From CBDHEY01 sp965262305 (GTDB lineage Bacteria > Pseudomonadota > Gammaproteobacteria > Pseudomonadales > Cellvibrionaceae): a stretch of 64,000 nt of DNA. Numbering within the stretch: the stretch's first letter is position 1; each line of letters begins with the position of its first letter. The translations under genes and the position numbers were made by a program. Positions 35,049 through 44,900 of the stretch are shown here, piece after piece. The stretch is from the NCBI GenBank assembly GCA_965262305.1, contig CBDHEY010000002.1, forward strand, positions 186,001 through 250,000, read 5' to 3'. The notes below the pieces were generated by a model. The model did not search any database, was not told the origin of the DNA, and saw only the letters and a program-made list of their open reading frames with translations.

Positions 35049-37945
35049 TAAATAGGTTTAGTCTTTTCGTCATTTGCATTATTTTTGTCGGTGGATGCTC
35101 CTTTGGTGGAGGAGGGAAGTCAAAAAAGAAGGGAATACCAACGCTAGCTGATTTAAAAGAACCTGAAATTCAATTATCAGACGTAAACCCCGTCCCTAAA
35201 GTTTCTCTCGATGAATTAGAAGATAGCTATAAATCAACACTAAATGTTGTTAGAGACCCTGCGGTACGTCATAAAATATTACTGCGCCTTGCCGATATTC
35301 AGATGGCTCGCAGCGAAAAGAATCAGATCGATGCGATAGAAATTCAAGAGCAGGCTTATTTTTCTGAAGCGATTGAGTTTTATGAAGAAATGCTTGAAAA
35401 GAATGAGGCGCTGCAAGATTTACCTGGAACACCAAGTAATGAACGTCTTCTTTATCGTTTATCAAAAGCACATGCATTAAATGGCGACCTTGAATCATCC
35501 GATGAAGTGCTAAAGCGTTTAGTAGGTGAATTTCCCGAGTCGCCCTATCGAGCTGAAGCCGATTTTCGTCAAGCGGAACTAGCATTTGGCGATCAAAAAT
35601 ATAAGTTAGCGGAATCACTCTATGCAAAAGTAATGGAAGCAGGAAAAGAAACACCTTTTTATAAAAATGCAGTTTACATGCATGGGTGGTCTCGATTTAA
35701 GCAGGCGAGATATCGCGCTTCAATTCCTTCCTTTTCTGAAGTTTTGGATCTGACGCTTCTCGAAGGAAAAGAAATCGAAGAATTAAGCAATAGCCGGCGA
35801 AACCTAGCAAATGATACGTTGAGAATATTAAGTATCGTATTTTCGTACTTAGACGGACCGCAAACGATCACTGAGGTATACTTAAAGCTTGGTCAACGAC
35901 ACTACCAGTACTTGCTTTATCAGAAGCTAGGTGATTTTTATTTAGAACAACAACGTTTTCGTGATAGCGCCGATACCTATCGTCACTATGTTCAAAACTT
36001 CCCTGATACGGATTATTCTCCCGACTTTAGTGTCCGCGCTATTCGGGTCTATGAGCTCGGTAATTTTCCAAGTTTGATTTTGCCGGCAAAAGAAGAATAT
36101 GTGCGCAACTATGGTATTTATTCAAATTTCTGGCGAAAAAGAGACAAAGCCTTTCAAGAAAAACTTAAGCCCAATTTGAAAAAATATATCGATGAATTGG
36201 CAAGTTATTACCATGCTACGGCCTATGACTTACAAAAATTGAATCAGGAATACGAAAAGCAACAGGTTTCAAAAGCTGCAATTCCTGAAGAAAAAAAGAT
36301 AAAGAAAAAGCCTGAATCACCGGTTCCGAGTTTTCTCAAGGCGGCGAAATTGTATAAGGAGTTCATGATCACATTCCCCGATGATGAGAAAACGCCTGAA
36401 TTGGTTTATTTTATGGGTGAAGCTTACTATGAAGCGAATTACCTGCCAGAAGCGGTAGAAGCATACGAAATCGTTGCTTATCAATATTTGGATGATAAAC
36501 GCGGAGCGGAAGCGGGCTACTCGGCGATCATTTCAATGCAGCGATTAATTAAAATCACAGAGGGTGAAAAGCAAATAGAATGGAGCGGGCACAAGATTGA
36601 TAGTTCGATCAGTTTCTCGAATTTTTATGCCCAAGATAGTCGAGCGGTTGGTGTTTTAACGGCCGCCACAAAAGAGTTATTTGACTCAGGACAATTAGAT
36701 CGTGCCGTCGAGCAAGCCACGCGAGTAACTCAATGGCAACCACAACCTCCGAAATCTCTTTTAGTCACTGCTTGGCTCATTCTTTCGCACAGCTATTTCG
36801 ATTTAGAACAATTTGCTAAAGCGGAAGTATCTTATAAAACGCTTTTACCGCTTCTTGAGCCGGATGACCCACAAAGAACGGAAGTCGTTGAACGAATTGC
36901 TGCGAGTATATATAAACAGGCTGAGCAGCAAGTAGCGGCGGGTGATCTAGCGCCAGCAATTGATCAACTATTAAGTATTAGAGATGTCGCACCAGGTAGT
37001 GATGTTGCAATAAGCGCACAATATGATGCAGCTAGTTATCTAATTGACTTAAAGCATTGGGGGCGAGCGGAACAAGAGTTACTCGATTTTCAGCGTCGAT
37101 ATCCAAATCATACTTTGATTCCAACATTACCGAGCAAGTTTGCTTTTATATATCAAGAATCTGAGCAGTGGGAAAAAGCGGCCGCCACTTTAGCTGGAAT
37201 GGCTTTGAATGATCCGAACCCTGAAGTAAAAAGACAGTCGTTATACTTATCTGCTGAACTATATGAAAAGTCTAAACGTTTGTCTAAAGCGATCGAGCAA
37301 TATCGTTCTTATGCAAATACATATCCGAATCCGTTTCCTCTTGCTACTGAAGCTAGGTTTCATCTAGTTGAACTCTATGGAGAAACCAAGCAAGAAGGAA
37401 AGCGGAATTTTTGGCTTAAGAAATTAATTGAAGAACATGAAAAAGCCGGAAACAAAGGAACGGATCGATCGAAATACTTAGCTGCCTTTGCGGCCGCTAA
37501 GTTTGCAAATGACGATTATCAGAGCTTTAAACGGGTTAAGTTAAATTTACCGCTCAAGAAAAGTATGAAGAGCAAAAAGATGGCAATGGATAAGGCGCTA
37601 AACGGTTACAAAAAAGTTATCGGTTATGGTATCGCGGAATTTGTTACTGAAGCGAATAACAATATTGGCGAAATATATGCGCAATTAAGTTCTGATTTAA
37701 TGAATTCGCAGAGACCCAAAGGGCTTGACGAACTTGCTCTCGAACAGTACGAAATTCTGTTAGAAGAACAGGCTTTTCCCTTTGAAGAAAAATCTATCGA
37801 TATTCATGTTTCTAACGCGGAAAGGGCATGGGGCGGTCTTTATGACAAATGGGTTAAACAGAGTTTTAAAAATCTCGCAAAACTTTTACCTGCTCGATAT
37901 GGCAAGAAAGAGTTAGTTGTGGACTTTAGTGATGAACTTTATTAG
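35045..37945 (+). CDS. Large TPR lipoprotein (outer-membrane-complex type)
   Basis: A 966-residue lipoprotein. MINRFSLFVICIIFVGGC gives a lipobox with Cys18, followed by a glycine/lysine linker. The body is a long array of TPR/BamD-like repeats, for example FPESPYRAEADFRQAELAFG, YKNAVYMHGWSRFKQARYRASIPSF, YRHYVQNFPDTDYSPDF, YEANYLPEAVEAYEIVAYQY and AIEQYRSYANTYPNPFPLATEARFHL. The start overlaps the previous stop (ATGA). Aspartate at +2 is absent (Ser), consistent with outer-membrane sorting. The role is probably structural, bridging periplasm and outer membrane in the same machine as the ExbB/ExbD genes downstream (inference). Confidence 0.8.
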   Translation: MINRFSLFVICIIFVGGCSFGGGGKSKKKGIPTLADLKEPEIQLSDVNPVPKVSLDELEDSYKSTLNVVRDPAVRHKILLRLADIQMARSEKNQIDAIEIQEQAYFSEAIEFYEEMLEKNEALQDLPGTPSNERLLYRLSKAHALNGDLESSDEVLKRLVGEFPESPYRAEADFRQAELAFGDQKYKLAESLYAKVMEAGKETPFYKNAVYMHGWSRFKQARYRASIPSFSEVLDLTLLEGKEIEELSNSRRNLANDTLRILSIVFSYLDGPQTITEVYLKLGQRHYQYLLYQKLGDFYLEQQRFRDSADTYRHYVQNFPDTDYSPDFSVRAIRVYELGNFPSLILPAKEEYVRNYGIYSNFWRKRDKAFQEKLKPNLKKYIDELASYYHATAYDLQKLNQEYEKQQVSKAAIPEEKKIKKKPESPVPSFLKAAKLYKEFMITFPDDEKTPELVYFMGEAYYEANYLPEAVEAYEIVAYQYLDDKRGAEAGYSAIISMQRLIKITEGEKQIEWSGHKIDSSISFSNFYAQDSRAVGVLTAATKELFDSGQLDRAVEQATRVTQWQPQPPKSLLVTAWLILSHSYFDLEQFAKAEVSYKTLLPLLEPDDPQRTEVVERIAASIYKQAEQQVAAGDLAPAIDQLLSIRDVAPGSDVAISAQYDAASYLIDLKHWGRAEQELLDFQRRYPNHTLIPTLPSKFAFIYQESEQWEKAAATLAGMALNDPNPEVKRQSLYLSAELYEKSKRLSKAIEQYRSYANTYPNPFPLATEARFHLVELYGETKQEGKRNFWLKKLIEEHEKAGNKGTDRSKYLAAFAAAKFANDDYQSFKRVKLNLPLKKSMKSKKMAMDKALNGYKKVIGYGIAEFVTEANNNIGEIYAQLSSDLMNSQRPKGLDELALEQYEILLEEQAFPFEEKSIDIHVSNAERAWGGLYDKWVKQSFKNLAKLLPARYGKKELVVDFSDELY

Positions 37946-38648
37946 TAGATCATATGCTTTAATGATTATCGTATTTTCTAACCTTAGATTAATAAATGTA
38001 TTTTTATTAGCCGTTGCCATATTTATTCTTTCCGGGTGCGCGTCTACGCCAAAATCCGATTCCGAAAAAGACACTAATGAAGAAATAACCGAATCTCAGA
38101 AATCTGGCGACGAGCAGCTTGAAGAGCCTTTTGTCTTGATTCCCAGTCCATACGCTGCCAACAAAGGAAATGTTCCTGGACAAGCAAAGGAGGAATTTTC
38201 TCGTGTTAAGGTTGCAATTGCCAATAAACAGTGGGATAAGGCACAAGAACTTCTCGAGTTGATGATAGCAACATTTCCAAAACTATCTGGACCCTATGTC
38301 AATTTGGGTATTGTTCATCTGCGTCGACAAGAATTCGATGAGGCAGAAAAAGCACTTGTATTTGCGATTGAAACCAATCAATACAATTTTGATGCTTATG
38401 ATTTGCTTGGGCAAGTCCTACGGGAACAAGGCAAGTTCGAAGATGCTGAGAAATACTACTTAAAAGCACTAGAACTTTGGCCTCACCACTTTGCATCAAA
38501 CAAAAATATTGGAATTTTATACGACCTCTATATGGGTCGCTTCGAAGACGCGTTAAAATACTACGAATTGGCGCAAAAAATTGCGGGTGGGGAAGATAAA
38601 GAACTCAAAGGCTGGATCATCGATTTAAAGAGGCGGATGGCTAATTAA
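37932..38648 (+). CDS. TPR lipoprotein (GltE/AglT-like position)
   Basis: About 238 residues: a hydrophobic leader with lipobox ILSGC, an acidic linker (about 20-50), then three or so TPR units (KGNVPGQAKEEFSRVKVAIANKQWDKAQELLELMIATFP; NLGIVHLRRQEFDEAEKALVFAIETN; LLGQVLREQGKFEDAEKYYLKAL; NIGILYDLYMGRFEDALKYYELA). In Myxococcus a small outer-membrane TPR lipoprotein (GltE/AglT) is essential to the Glt complex, and this is the nearest architectural counterpart here. The start is uncertain: ATG 37932 overlaps the previous gene, and ATG 37962 would give a more ordinary leader length. Confidence 0.78.
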   Translation: MNFISRSYALMIIVFSNLRLINVFLLAVAIFILSGCASTPKSDSEKDTNEEITESQKSGDEQLEEPFVLIPSPYAANKGNVPGQAKEEFSRVKVAIANKQWDKAQELLELMIATFPKLSGPYVNLGIVHLRRQEFDEAEKALVFAIETNQYNFDAYDLLGQVLREQGKFEDAEKYYLKALELWPHHFASNKNIGILYDLYMGRFEDALKYYELAQKIAGGEDKELKGWIIDLKRRMAN

Positions 38649-38649
38649 C

Positions 38650-38913
38650 ATGCGAATATTTCTTTTTCTCATTATTTTTCCCTTCGTTAATTCAGCATTT
38701 GCGCAGGATGTCGATGTGCGTATCGATGAAACAGTAACTGGTAACCAAGAACAACCAAAAGTCCTATATATCGTTCCGTGGAAAGAGGCAGAAGACGACA
38801 GTATTCTTGAGCAACCCTTACAATCTCAGGTGCGTAATGTATTTGGTCATGTTGAGCGTGCTGAGCACCAGCGAAAACTGCAATTCATTGAAGTTTTGGA
38901 TGAACAAAAATAG
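38650..38913 (+). CDS. Small exported protein in Glt/Exb-like cluster
   Basis: An 87-residue protein with a clean signal peptide (hydrophobic stretch, cleavage after SAFA, mature start QDVDVRIDE). The mature part of about 68 residues contains KVLYIVPWKEAEDDSILEQPL and a charged C-terminus. I know no family for it. It starts one base after the TPR lipoprotein stop, so it is surely cotranscribed. Small size and tight linkage suggest an accessory subunit of the same complex. Confidence 0.75.
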   Translation: MRIFLFLIIFPFVNSAFAQDVDVRIDETVTGNQEQPKVLYIVPWKEAEDDSILEQPLQSQVRNVFGHVERAEHQRKLQFIEVLDEQK

Positions 38914-39006
38914 TCCAGAGAATTGCTGAATAAAATCACATAGATTCTCTCAGTTTTTCTATTATTTAAAGTACAAAGCAAATATTTGTGTGGAGGCAAA
39001 TGCTTT

Positions 39007-39669
39007 ATGAATACAATTGTTAGTTTTTTTCAAAACGGCGGAGCTTTTATGTATCCGATCGCTATCGTTTTAGTTATCGGGTTAGCATTAGCAGCAGAAC
39101 GCTGGATTTTCTTAACCGTCGCAAAAGCGTCAAATAGGCGTACTTTTGATCGGCTTCTACCATTACTCCGAAAGAAAGATTATAGCGGGGTCGTCGATCT
39201 GGCACGAAATTCAAAGGCCCCAATTGGGCGAATTGTCGCGTCAGGCGTGGCTCGTATGCAACAAACGCCTCGACGTGACGAAATTGAATACGCCATGGAA
39301 GAAGGTGTTATGGAAGCAGTGCCTCGCTTAGAAAAGCGGACCGCTTATCTTGCTACATTGGCAAACATAGCAACACTTCTTGGGCTACTTGGAACCATTA
39401 TGGGACTAATTGCAGCTTTTACGGCGGTAGCAAACGCAGACCCAACAGAAAAAGCCTCGCTACTTTCTCAAAGTATCTCCGTTGCGATGAATACGACAGC
39501 ATTTGGTTTGATGTCGGCGATTCCGTTATTGGTTATTCATGCAATGTTATTAAGTAAGACTTCAGAAATTGTCGACAGCTTGGAAATGGCTGGAATTAAG
39601 TGTTTAAACATTATGTCATCTGCGAGCGCTTTTTCTTCGCGTACGCGATCTACGGACGTTAATCGGTAA
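39007..39669 (+). CDS. ExbB/TolQ/MotA-family proton channel protein (AglR-like)
   Basis: Inner-membrane stator of a proton-driven motor. The 220-residue protein has three membrane helices (about 14-36, 105-130 and 150-178). The core signature is YLATLANIATLLGLLGTIMGLIAAF, followed by SISVAMNTTAFGLMSAIPLLVIHAM, as in ExbB/TolQ/MotA. ATG 39007 follows GGAGG by about ten bases; the frame runs seven codons further back to a TTG. It is followed by two ExbD-type genes and a TonB/AgmX-type gene, the AglR-AglQ-AglS arrangement of gliding motors rather than a simple TonB system. Confidence 0.93.
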   Translation: MNTIVSFFQNGGAFMYPIAIVLVIGLALAAERWIFLTVAKASNRRTFDRLLPLLRKKDYSGVVDLARNSKAPIGRIVASGVARMQQTPRRDEIEYAMEEGVMEAVPRLEKRTAYLATLANIATLLGLLGTIMGLIAAFTAVANADPTEKASLLSQSISVAMNTTAFGLMSAIPLLVIHAMLLSKTSEIVDSLEMAGIKCLNIMSSASAFSSRTRSTDVNR

Positions 39670-39711
39670 ACAAAAACACTTAATTCTTTTTTCTAACAGT
39701 CGGCGGCTGCT

Positions 39712-40272
39712 ATGCGCAAACGAATGAATAAACCAAAGGAAGCAGAATTAGATATCACTTCCTTTATGAATTTGATGATCATCCTGGTACCTGTGCTATT
39801 GATGAGCATGGTGTTTTCTCATGTGAGTGTTCTTGAGCTCACTTTACCTGATCTTGCCTCCAATCCTACCGAGAAAAAGGATGATCAAAAAAATGAAATT
39901 CTGGAAGTGATTATCGAGCCGGATGCGTTACAGATTAATTACCCAGCGGGAGCACCTTTAAAACGCGTCCCTAAAAAAGCCAATGAAGAAACCGGTGAAT
40001 TACAGCACGATTTTAAGCTGCTTTCGACAGTTTTGCAGGAAGTGAAGCGAATGTTAAAAAATCAGGGTGTAGACAAACGCGACATACTCATTTTGTCTCA
40101 ACCTGATACCGACTATCAAACTATCGTACAAGCAATGGATACTGTTAGAAGTTTTAAAGCAGTAGTTGTTGCATCGGTAGTTGAAGCAGAGTTATTCCCT
40201 GCAATATCCTTAGGCGACGCTCCCCCACTGACAAATCTATCGGTTAAACCAAAAGCTGAGGGTGCGAAATGA
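39712..40272 (+). CDS. ExbD/TolR-family protein 1, Asn in place of the proton-carrying Asp
   Basis: A 186-residue bitopic protein: a short basic cytoplasmic start, one membrane helix at about 17-36, and a periplasmic ExbD domain (about 45-180). In ExbD the helix begins NVTPxIDxM, with the essential Asp25 (E. coli numbering). Here the aligned stretch is LDITSFMNLMII with Asn20 at that place, codon AAT. The paralogue that follows keeps Asp30 (LNLVSLMDIFTI). This protein thus probably cannot carry protons itself and may play a structural part in a mixed dimer (inference). Its stop overlaps the next gene by four bases (ATGA). Confidence 0.92.
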   Translation: MRKRMNKPKEAELDITSFMNLMIILVPVLLMSMVFSHVSVLELTLPDLASNPTEKKDDQKNEILEVIIEPDALQINYPAGAPLKRVPKKANEETGELQHDFKLLSTVLQEVKRMLKNQGVDKRDILILSQPDTDYQTIVQAMDTVRSFKAVVVASVVEAELFPAISLGDAPPLTNLSVKPKAEGAK

Positions 40273-40802
40273 AACAATCCATCCACGCAAAACGAATGGC
40301 GAGAAACCATCGTCGTGCTGCTGCTTCGCCAAAGCTAAACCTTGTTTCTTTGATGGACATTTTTACCATCTTGGTTTTTTTCTTATTGGTAAATTCATCC
40401 GAAGTAGAAGTACTGCAAAACAACAAAGATATCGAATTGCCTAAATCTATCGCAGAACAAAAGCCAGATACCGCTCTTGTTATTATGGTAAGTAACGAAG
40501 ATATAGTAGTAGGTGGTAGAAAAGTAGCAAGTGTCCGTGCTGTCGTTAATGAAAAAGAAAAAGAGATTAAAGGGCTAAAAACAGAACTGGAATATCAAGC
40601 ATCAAGAAAACCCTATAATAGTCCAGAAGAAGCGGCGAAAGGACGAGACATCACTGTTATGGCTGATGCGACGGTACCTTACACGCTACTTAAAAAAGTG
40701 ATGACGACATGTGCCGCGACCGAATTTAGAAATATTTCATTGGCCGTGACCCAAGTCCCTGATGAGAGTATTAAAGCGTTACAAGCACAAGGGGAGGGCT
40801 AA
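40269..40802 (+). CDS. ExbD/TolR-family protein 2, catalytic Asp kept
   Basis: A 177-residue partner of the previous protein. It has a longer basic cytoplasmic tail (MKQSIHAKRMARNHRRAAA), then LNLVSLMDIFTILVFFLLVNSS with Asp30 in the position of the proton-carrying Asp of ExbD/TolR. The periplasmic domain follows, including DITVMADATVPYTLLKKVM, the usual ExbD C-terminal pattern. It overlaps the first ExbD by four bases. Two ExbD proteins with one ExbB match AglQ and AglS with AglR. Confidence 0.93.
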   Translation: MKQSIHAKRMARNHRRAAASPKLNLVSLMDIFTILVFFLLVNSSEVEVLQNNKDIELPKSIAEQKPDTALVIMVSNEDIVVGGRKVASVRAVVNEKEKEIKGLKTELEYQASRKPYNSPEEAAKGRDITVMADATVPYTLLKKVMTTCAATEFRNISLAVTQVPDESIKALQAQGEG

Positions 40803-40805
40803 TCG

Positions 40806-41795
40806 ATGGCATCTTTTCTCCCCGCACCTAATTTGCTGCTTCCTTGGAGTTCCTCTGATGAAGATGGTAAACGCTTTTGGCGGATACTCGGTGTATTAAT
40901 CGTTCCGTTTTTGATTTTTTCGATTGCCATTCCTTTTATTCATGTACCAGAAATTACACGGGAAGAAATAGACAAAAAGGTTGAGCTTGCGCGTGTTGTT
41001 TTAGAAGAGCAAGAGTTACCTGAGCCTCCTCCTCCACCTGAGCCGACGCCTCAAGCGACACCAGAACCGGAAAAGGAAGAAGAAAAGCCGGAAGAACCTG
41101 AACCAGAACCAGAAGAAGAACCAAAAATTGAAGATCCAGAGCCGGAGCCTGACCCAGAACCTGAGCCTGCCAAGTTAGTTGAAGCGCAAGAAGCTGCTGA
41201 AGCAGAGATTAACCAATTTGCCGATGCTTTATCAGAAATGCGTGATGCATTTGATTTGTCTGATGTGGGTGACGACCTAACTCAATCTACTGGCGAAGCT
41301 GAGGAGCTTGATCGATCCATTATTGCTGCTGGTGCAAACGCAACGAGTGGTGGTATCGACACGAGTAAGTTAAGCAGGAATACGGGTGGCGTTGCTTTAT
41401 CAGGAAAAACTTCCACGAAAGTTTCAAATAAATTGGCTTCTGCTAACTCAAAACTAGCGAAAGCAAAAGGTGAAACAGGAAAACCACGTAAACCAGGTGA
41501 AAAATCAAAACGTAGTGATGAAAGTATCCGAAAAGTGATGGGTGCTAACAAGAGCGCTATATTCGCAATCTATAACCGGGCTCTGCGGAAAAATCCTTCT
41601 TTAGAAGGAAAGGTGGTTTTTAAAATTGTTATCGAAGCAAGTGGTAAGGTTTCCAATGCGTCTATTGTTTCCAGTGATTTGAATGATCCCGCATTGGAGA
41701 GAAAACTTCTTAGTCGAATTAGATTGATTAATTTCGGTGCGTTAGATGTTGTTCAAACGACTGTGGAATACGCGCTTGATTTCTTGCCGTATTAA
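40806..41795 (+). CDS. TonB-like protein with AgmX/PglI-type C-terminal domain
   Basis: A 329-residue bitopic protein: cytoplasmic start, membrane helix at about 25-46, then a periplasm-spanning Pro/Glu linker (about 70-125, with repeated EPEPEP-like runs), a serine/threonine/lysine-rich stretch, and a C-terminal TonB/AgmX-like domain (about 240-329; MGANKSAIFAIYNRALRKNPSLEGKVVFKIVI, then SGKVSNASIVSSDLNDPALE). The final domain is the AgmX/PglI kind found in gliding-motility Glt proteins and in many gammaproteobacterial Exb clusters. It probably carries the motor's force to periplasmic or outer-membrane partners. It is the last gene before a strong terminator. Confidence 0.88.
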   Translation: MASFLPAPNLLLPWSSSDEDGKRFWRILGVLIVPFLIFSIAIPFIHVPEITREEIDKKVELARVVLEEQELPEPPPPPEPTPQATPEPEKEEEKPEEPEPEPEEEPKIEDPEPEPDPEPEPAKLVEAQEAAEAEINQFADALSEMRDAFDLSDVGDDLTQSTGEAEELDRSIIAAGANATSGGIDTSKLSRNTGGVALSGKTSTKVSNKLASANSKLAKAKGETGKPRKPGEKSKRSDESIRKVMGANKSAIFAIYNRALRKNPSLEGKVVFKIVIEASGKVSNASIVSSDLNDPALERKLLSRIRLINFGALDVVQTTVEYALDFLPY

Positions 41796-41825
41796 TAAGC
41801 TAGTTATTTGATGAGCGAATAAATA

Positions 41826-41853
41826 AAAAGGGCGATTTTTTCGCCCTTTTTTT
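41826..41853 (+). terminator. Strong terminator ending the Glt/Exb-like cluster
   Basis: AAAAGGGCGA (41826-41835) pairs with TCGCCCTTTT (41841-41850) over a five-base T loop, and the T-run continues. The flanking A-run on the other side lets it work in both directions, and it sits between this cluster and the convergent RND operon. Confidence 0.92.
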
Positions 41854-41921
41854 GATACTAGAGTGTTTTTTTAAGATTAGCCTCTAATCGACCGGTTCAA
41901 AGCGTCTACGAATATTAAATT

Positions 41922-44900
41922 TTATTTTGCTAAATAATTTCTTTTAGGTTCAGATAATCTCTCAGGTAAGACAAGCTTACGACAAAGCACATAAAATACT
42001 GGTGTGAACAGGAGTCCGAACAGTGTAACGCCAAGCATTCCACTAAAGACCGTCATGCCAATGGCTCTGCGCATTTCAAAACCGGCGCCTGTCGCGAATA
42101 ATAGTGGGAGCACACCTAGAATAAACGAAAAAGCAGTCATTAGTATTGGACGCAATCGAGTTCGACAGGCCTCTACCGCCGCATCAAATTTATTCATATT
42201 TGCTTCATCCTCATTTTGTTTGGCAAATTCAACGATAAGGATGGCATTTTTAGACGCTAGCCCGATTAGTACGATTAAACCAATCTGGGTGAGAATATTG
42301 TTATCCATACTGGCAATTAATAGTCCCGCACCGGCTGACAACAAACACATGGGAACAATTAATACGATTGCTAATGGTAGAGTCCAGCTTTCGTATTGTG
42401 CAGACAATAGTAAAAATACAAATAAAACCGCCAGTGCAAATATAACGATAGCGGTATTGCCGGTCGATTTTTCTTGGAAAGCTAATTCAGTCCATTCAAA
42501 TCCAAAGCCTTCGGGTAGAGCTTGTTTGGCTATTGCTTCCATTCGATCTAAGGCCTGTCCAGAGCTAAATCCGGGAGCGGTATCGCCGCTTACTGCCGCT
42601 GCAGGATAAAGGTTGTATCTTGGCACACGCGATGGACCCGAGGTTTCTTTAAGTGTTCCGAGTGAACCAATCGGAACCATGTTTCCTTGCGTACTTCGCA
42701 CTCTCAAACGAAGTATGTCATCTTTTGTTAACCGATACTCGGCTCCTGCTTGTGCCATTACACGGAAGGTTCGACCAAGAATATTAAAATCGTTGACATA
42801 TGCCGATCCTAGGTTTTGTTCAAGCGTATTAAAAATAGCTTGTAAATCTACTTTCAATCTGCGTGCCTTTTCTCTATCTATATCTAAATAAATACGAGGC
42901 GTATGGGTTTCAAAAAATGTGTAAGAGGAGGTTGTCTCTGCAGCTTGATTCGCTGCAATTGCGACTCCCCAAGCCGCTTGCTCTAGAGCTTGAGGTCCCA
43001 TCCCAGCGCGATCTTGAATCATCATTTTGAAACCACCTGCGTTACCCATTCCGCTAACCGGAGGTGGCGGAACTGCAATAATGAACGCATCGTCAATAGC
43101 AAACATAGCGGCGCGCATATCCGCAATGATAGCGTCGATATTTCTGCGTTCGTTCATTGGTTTTAGTACGGCGAATATCGCGCCGGCATTACTCGCAATC
43201 GAGCTAGTGGCCGCTGAAAAGCCAGCGAATCCAACAGTGTCTTCAACATCAGGAATTGCTAAGAGCGCCTGTGTAGCTTTGTGTACGACTTCATCCGTTC
43301 GGTCTAAGGATGCTCCAGGAGGAAGGTTAATGATTGTAATTGCGTAGCCTTGATCCTGAGATGGAATAAACCCGGTAGGTATTTTAGAAAATTGAAACCC
43401 AGTAAGAGCGATGAGACAAACGTAAATTAATGAAACGATTAAACTCAGCCGAACCATCTTGGAAACGACATAGCCGTAGCTATCCGATAGCTTATCCATA
43501 AACCGATTAAATAAATTTGCTGGCCCGGAAAGCAAACCTTTATTGTCGTCTTGGCCTATGCCTTTCATGAAAATTGCCGCCATGGCTGGGCTTAGGGTTA
43601 ATGTGACCACCGTAGAAATCATCGTTGCCGCAGCGATTGTCACACCAAACTGTTTATAGAACTGCCCAGAAATTCCCTCCATTAAAACAGTTGGTAGAAA
43701 TACTGCGACTAACACGAGAGAGGTTGCGATAAGTGCGCCTCCTACCTCGGTCATTGTGTCTTTTGTGGCTTTTACTATCTCGATGCCTTGGCGAAGTTTG
43801 CGTTCAACATTTTCTACCACAACAATCGCATCATCGACCACAATACCTATTGCTAGTACTAAGCCAAAAAGCGATAACATATTCAGTGAATAACCAAAGG
43901 CGAGCATAAGACCAAATGTTCCGACCAAAGAAATCGGGATTGCGATCACTGGAATCAATGCTGTCCGCCAGCTTTGTAAAAATACTAAAATGACAAGAAT
44001 GACTAGAAGAATGGCTATCAGTAATGTTATGAATACTTCACTAATAGATTCTGCAATATACTCTGTTGGGTTATAAATAATTTTATATTCAAGATCATCT
44101 GGAAAAGACGCTGACAGAGATTGCATTTCAGCGATTACACTATCGGCAGTTTCTAGTGCGTTTGCTCCTGGACGCATATTTAATACAACAACAACCGAAG
44201 GGTTTTGGCCTAAGTAGCCTCGGCTTGAATAGCTCTCGGCTCCAAGTTCAACTTTAGCGACATCTTTAAGTCGAACAAGTGCACCCCCTTCGCCCGATTT
44301 AACTATGATATTTTCAAATTCAGTCTGGTTGATGAGCCTACCTTGAGTTTGTACAGAAAGTTCGAATGCGTTTTGAATCCCGGGGATAGGGGATTGATTA
44401 ATCGCTCCAGCGGCCACTTGCACATTCTGACTGCGTATTGCGTAGATTACATCTTCTGCGGTCAAGTTTAATGAAGCCATATGATCAGGGTCAAACCATA
44501 TCCTCATTGCGTAGTCGCTTGCTCCAAATACTTGAGAATTGCCTACGCCTTCAAGGCGATTTAATCGATCGCTAATTTCTAGGCTAGCATAGTTACCTAT
44601 GTAATTTAATCCGTAGGTTCCTTCAGGTGAATATAGGTTTATCGCCATCAAAATGTCAGGCGAATTTTTTATTGTGGTAACGCCTCTGCGCCTCACTTCC
44701 TCTGGTAAACGTGGTTCAGCTGCCGAGACTCGATTTTGTACCAAAACCTGTGCGGTATCGATATCTGTTCCAGGTTTAAAGGTTACACTAAGAACCATCG
44801 ACCCATCATTCGTAGCTTGAGAAGACATGTATAACATGTTCTCTATTCCATTAATTTCTTGCTCTAAAGGCGTTGCAACTGTTCTGGCAATGGTTTCGGC

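Noticed and set aside
42004..43347. Several open frames on the plus strand opposite the RND transporter (for example 42004-42609)
   Set aside because: They are shadows of a strongly conserved 1047-residue transporter and have no family resemblance or ribosome sites.
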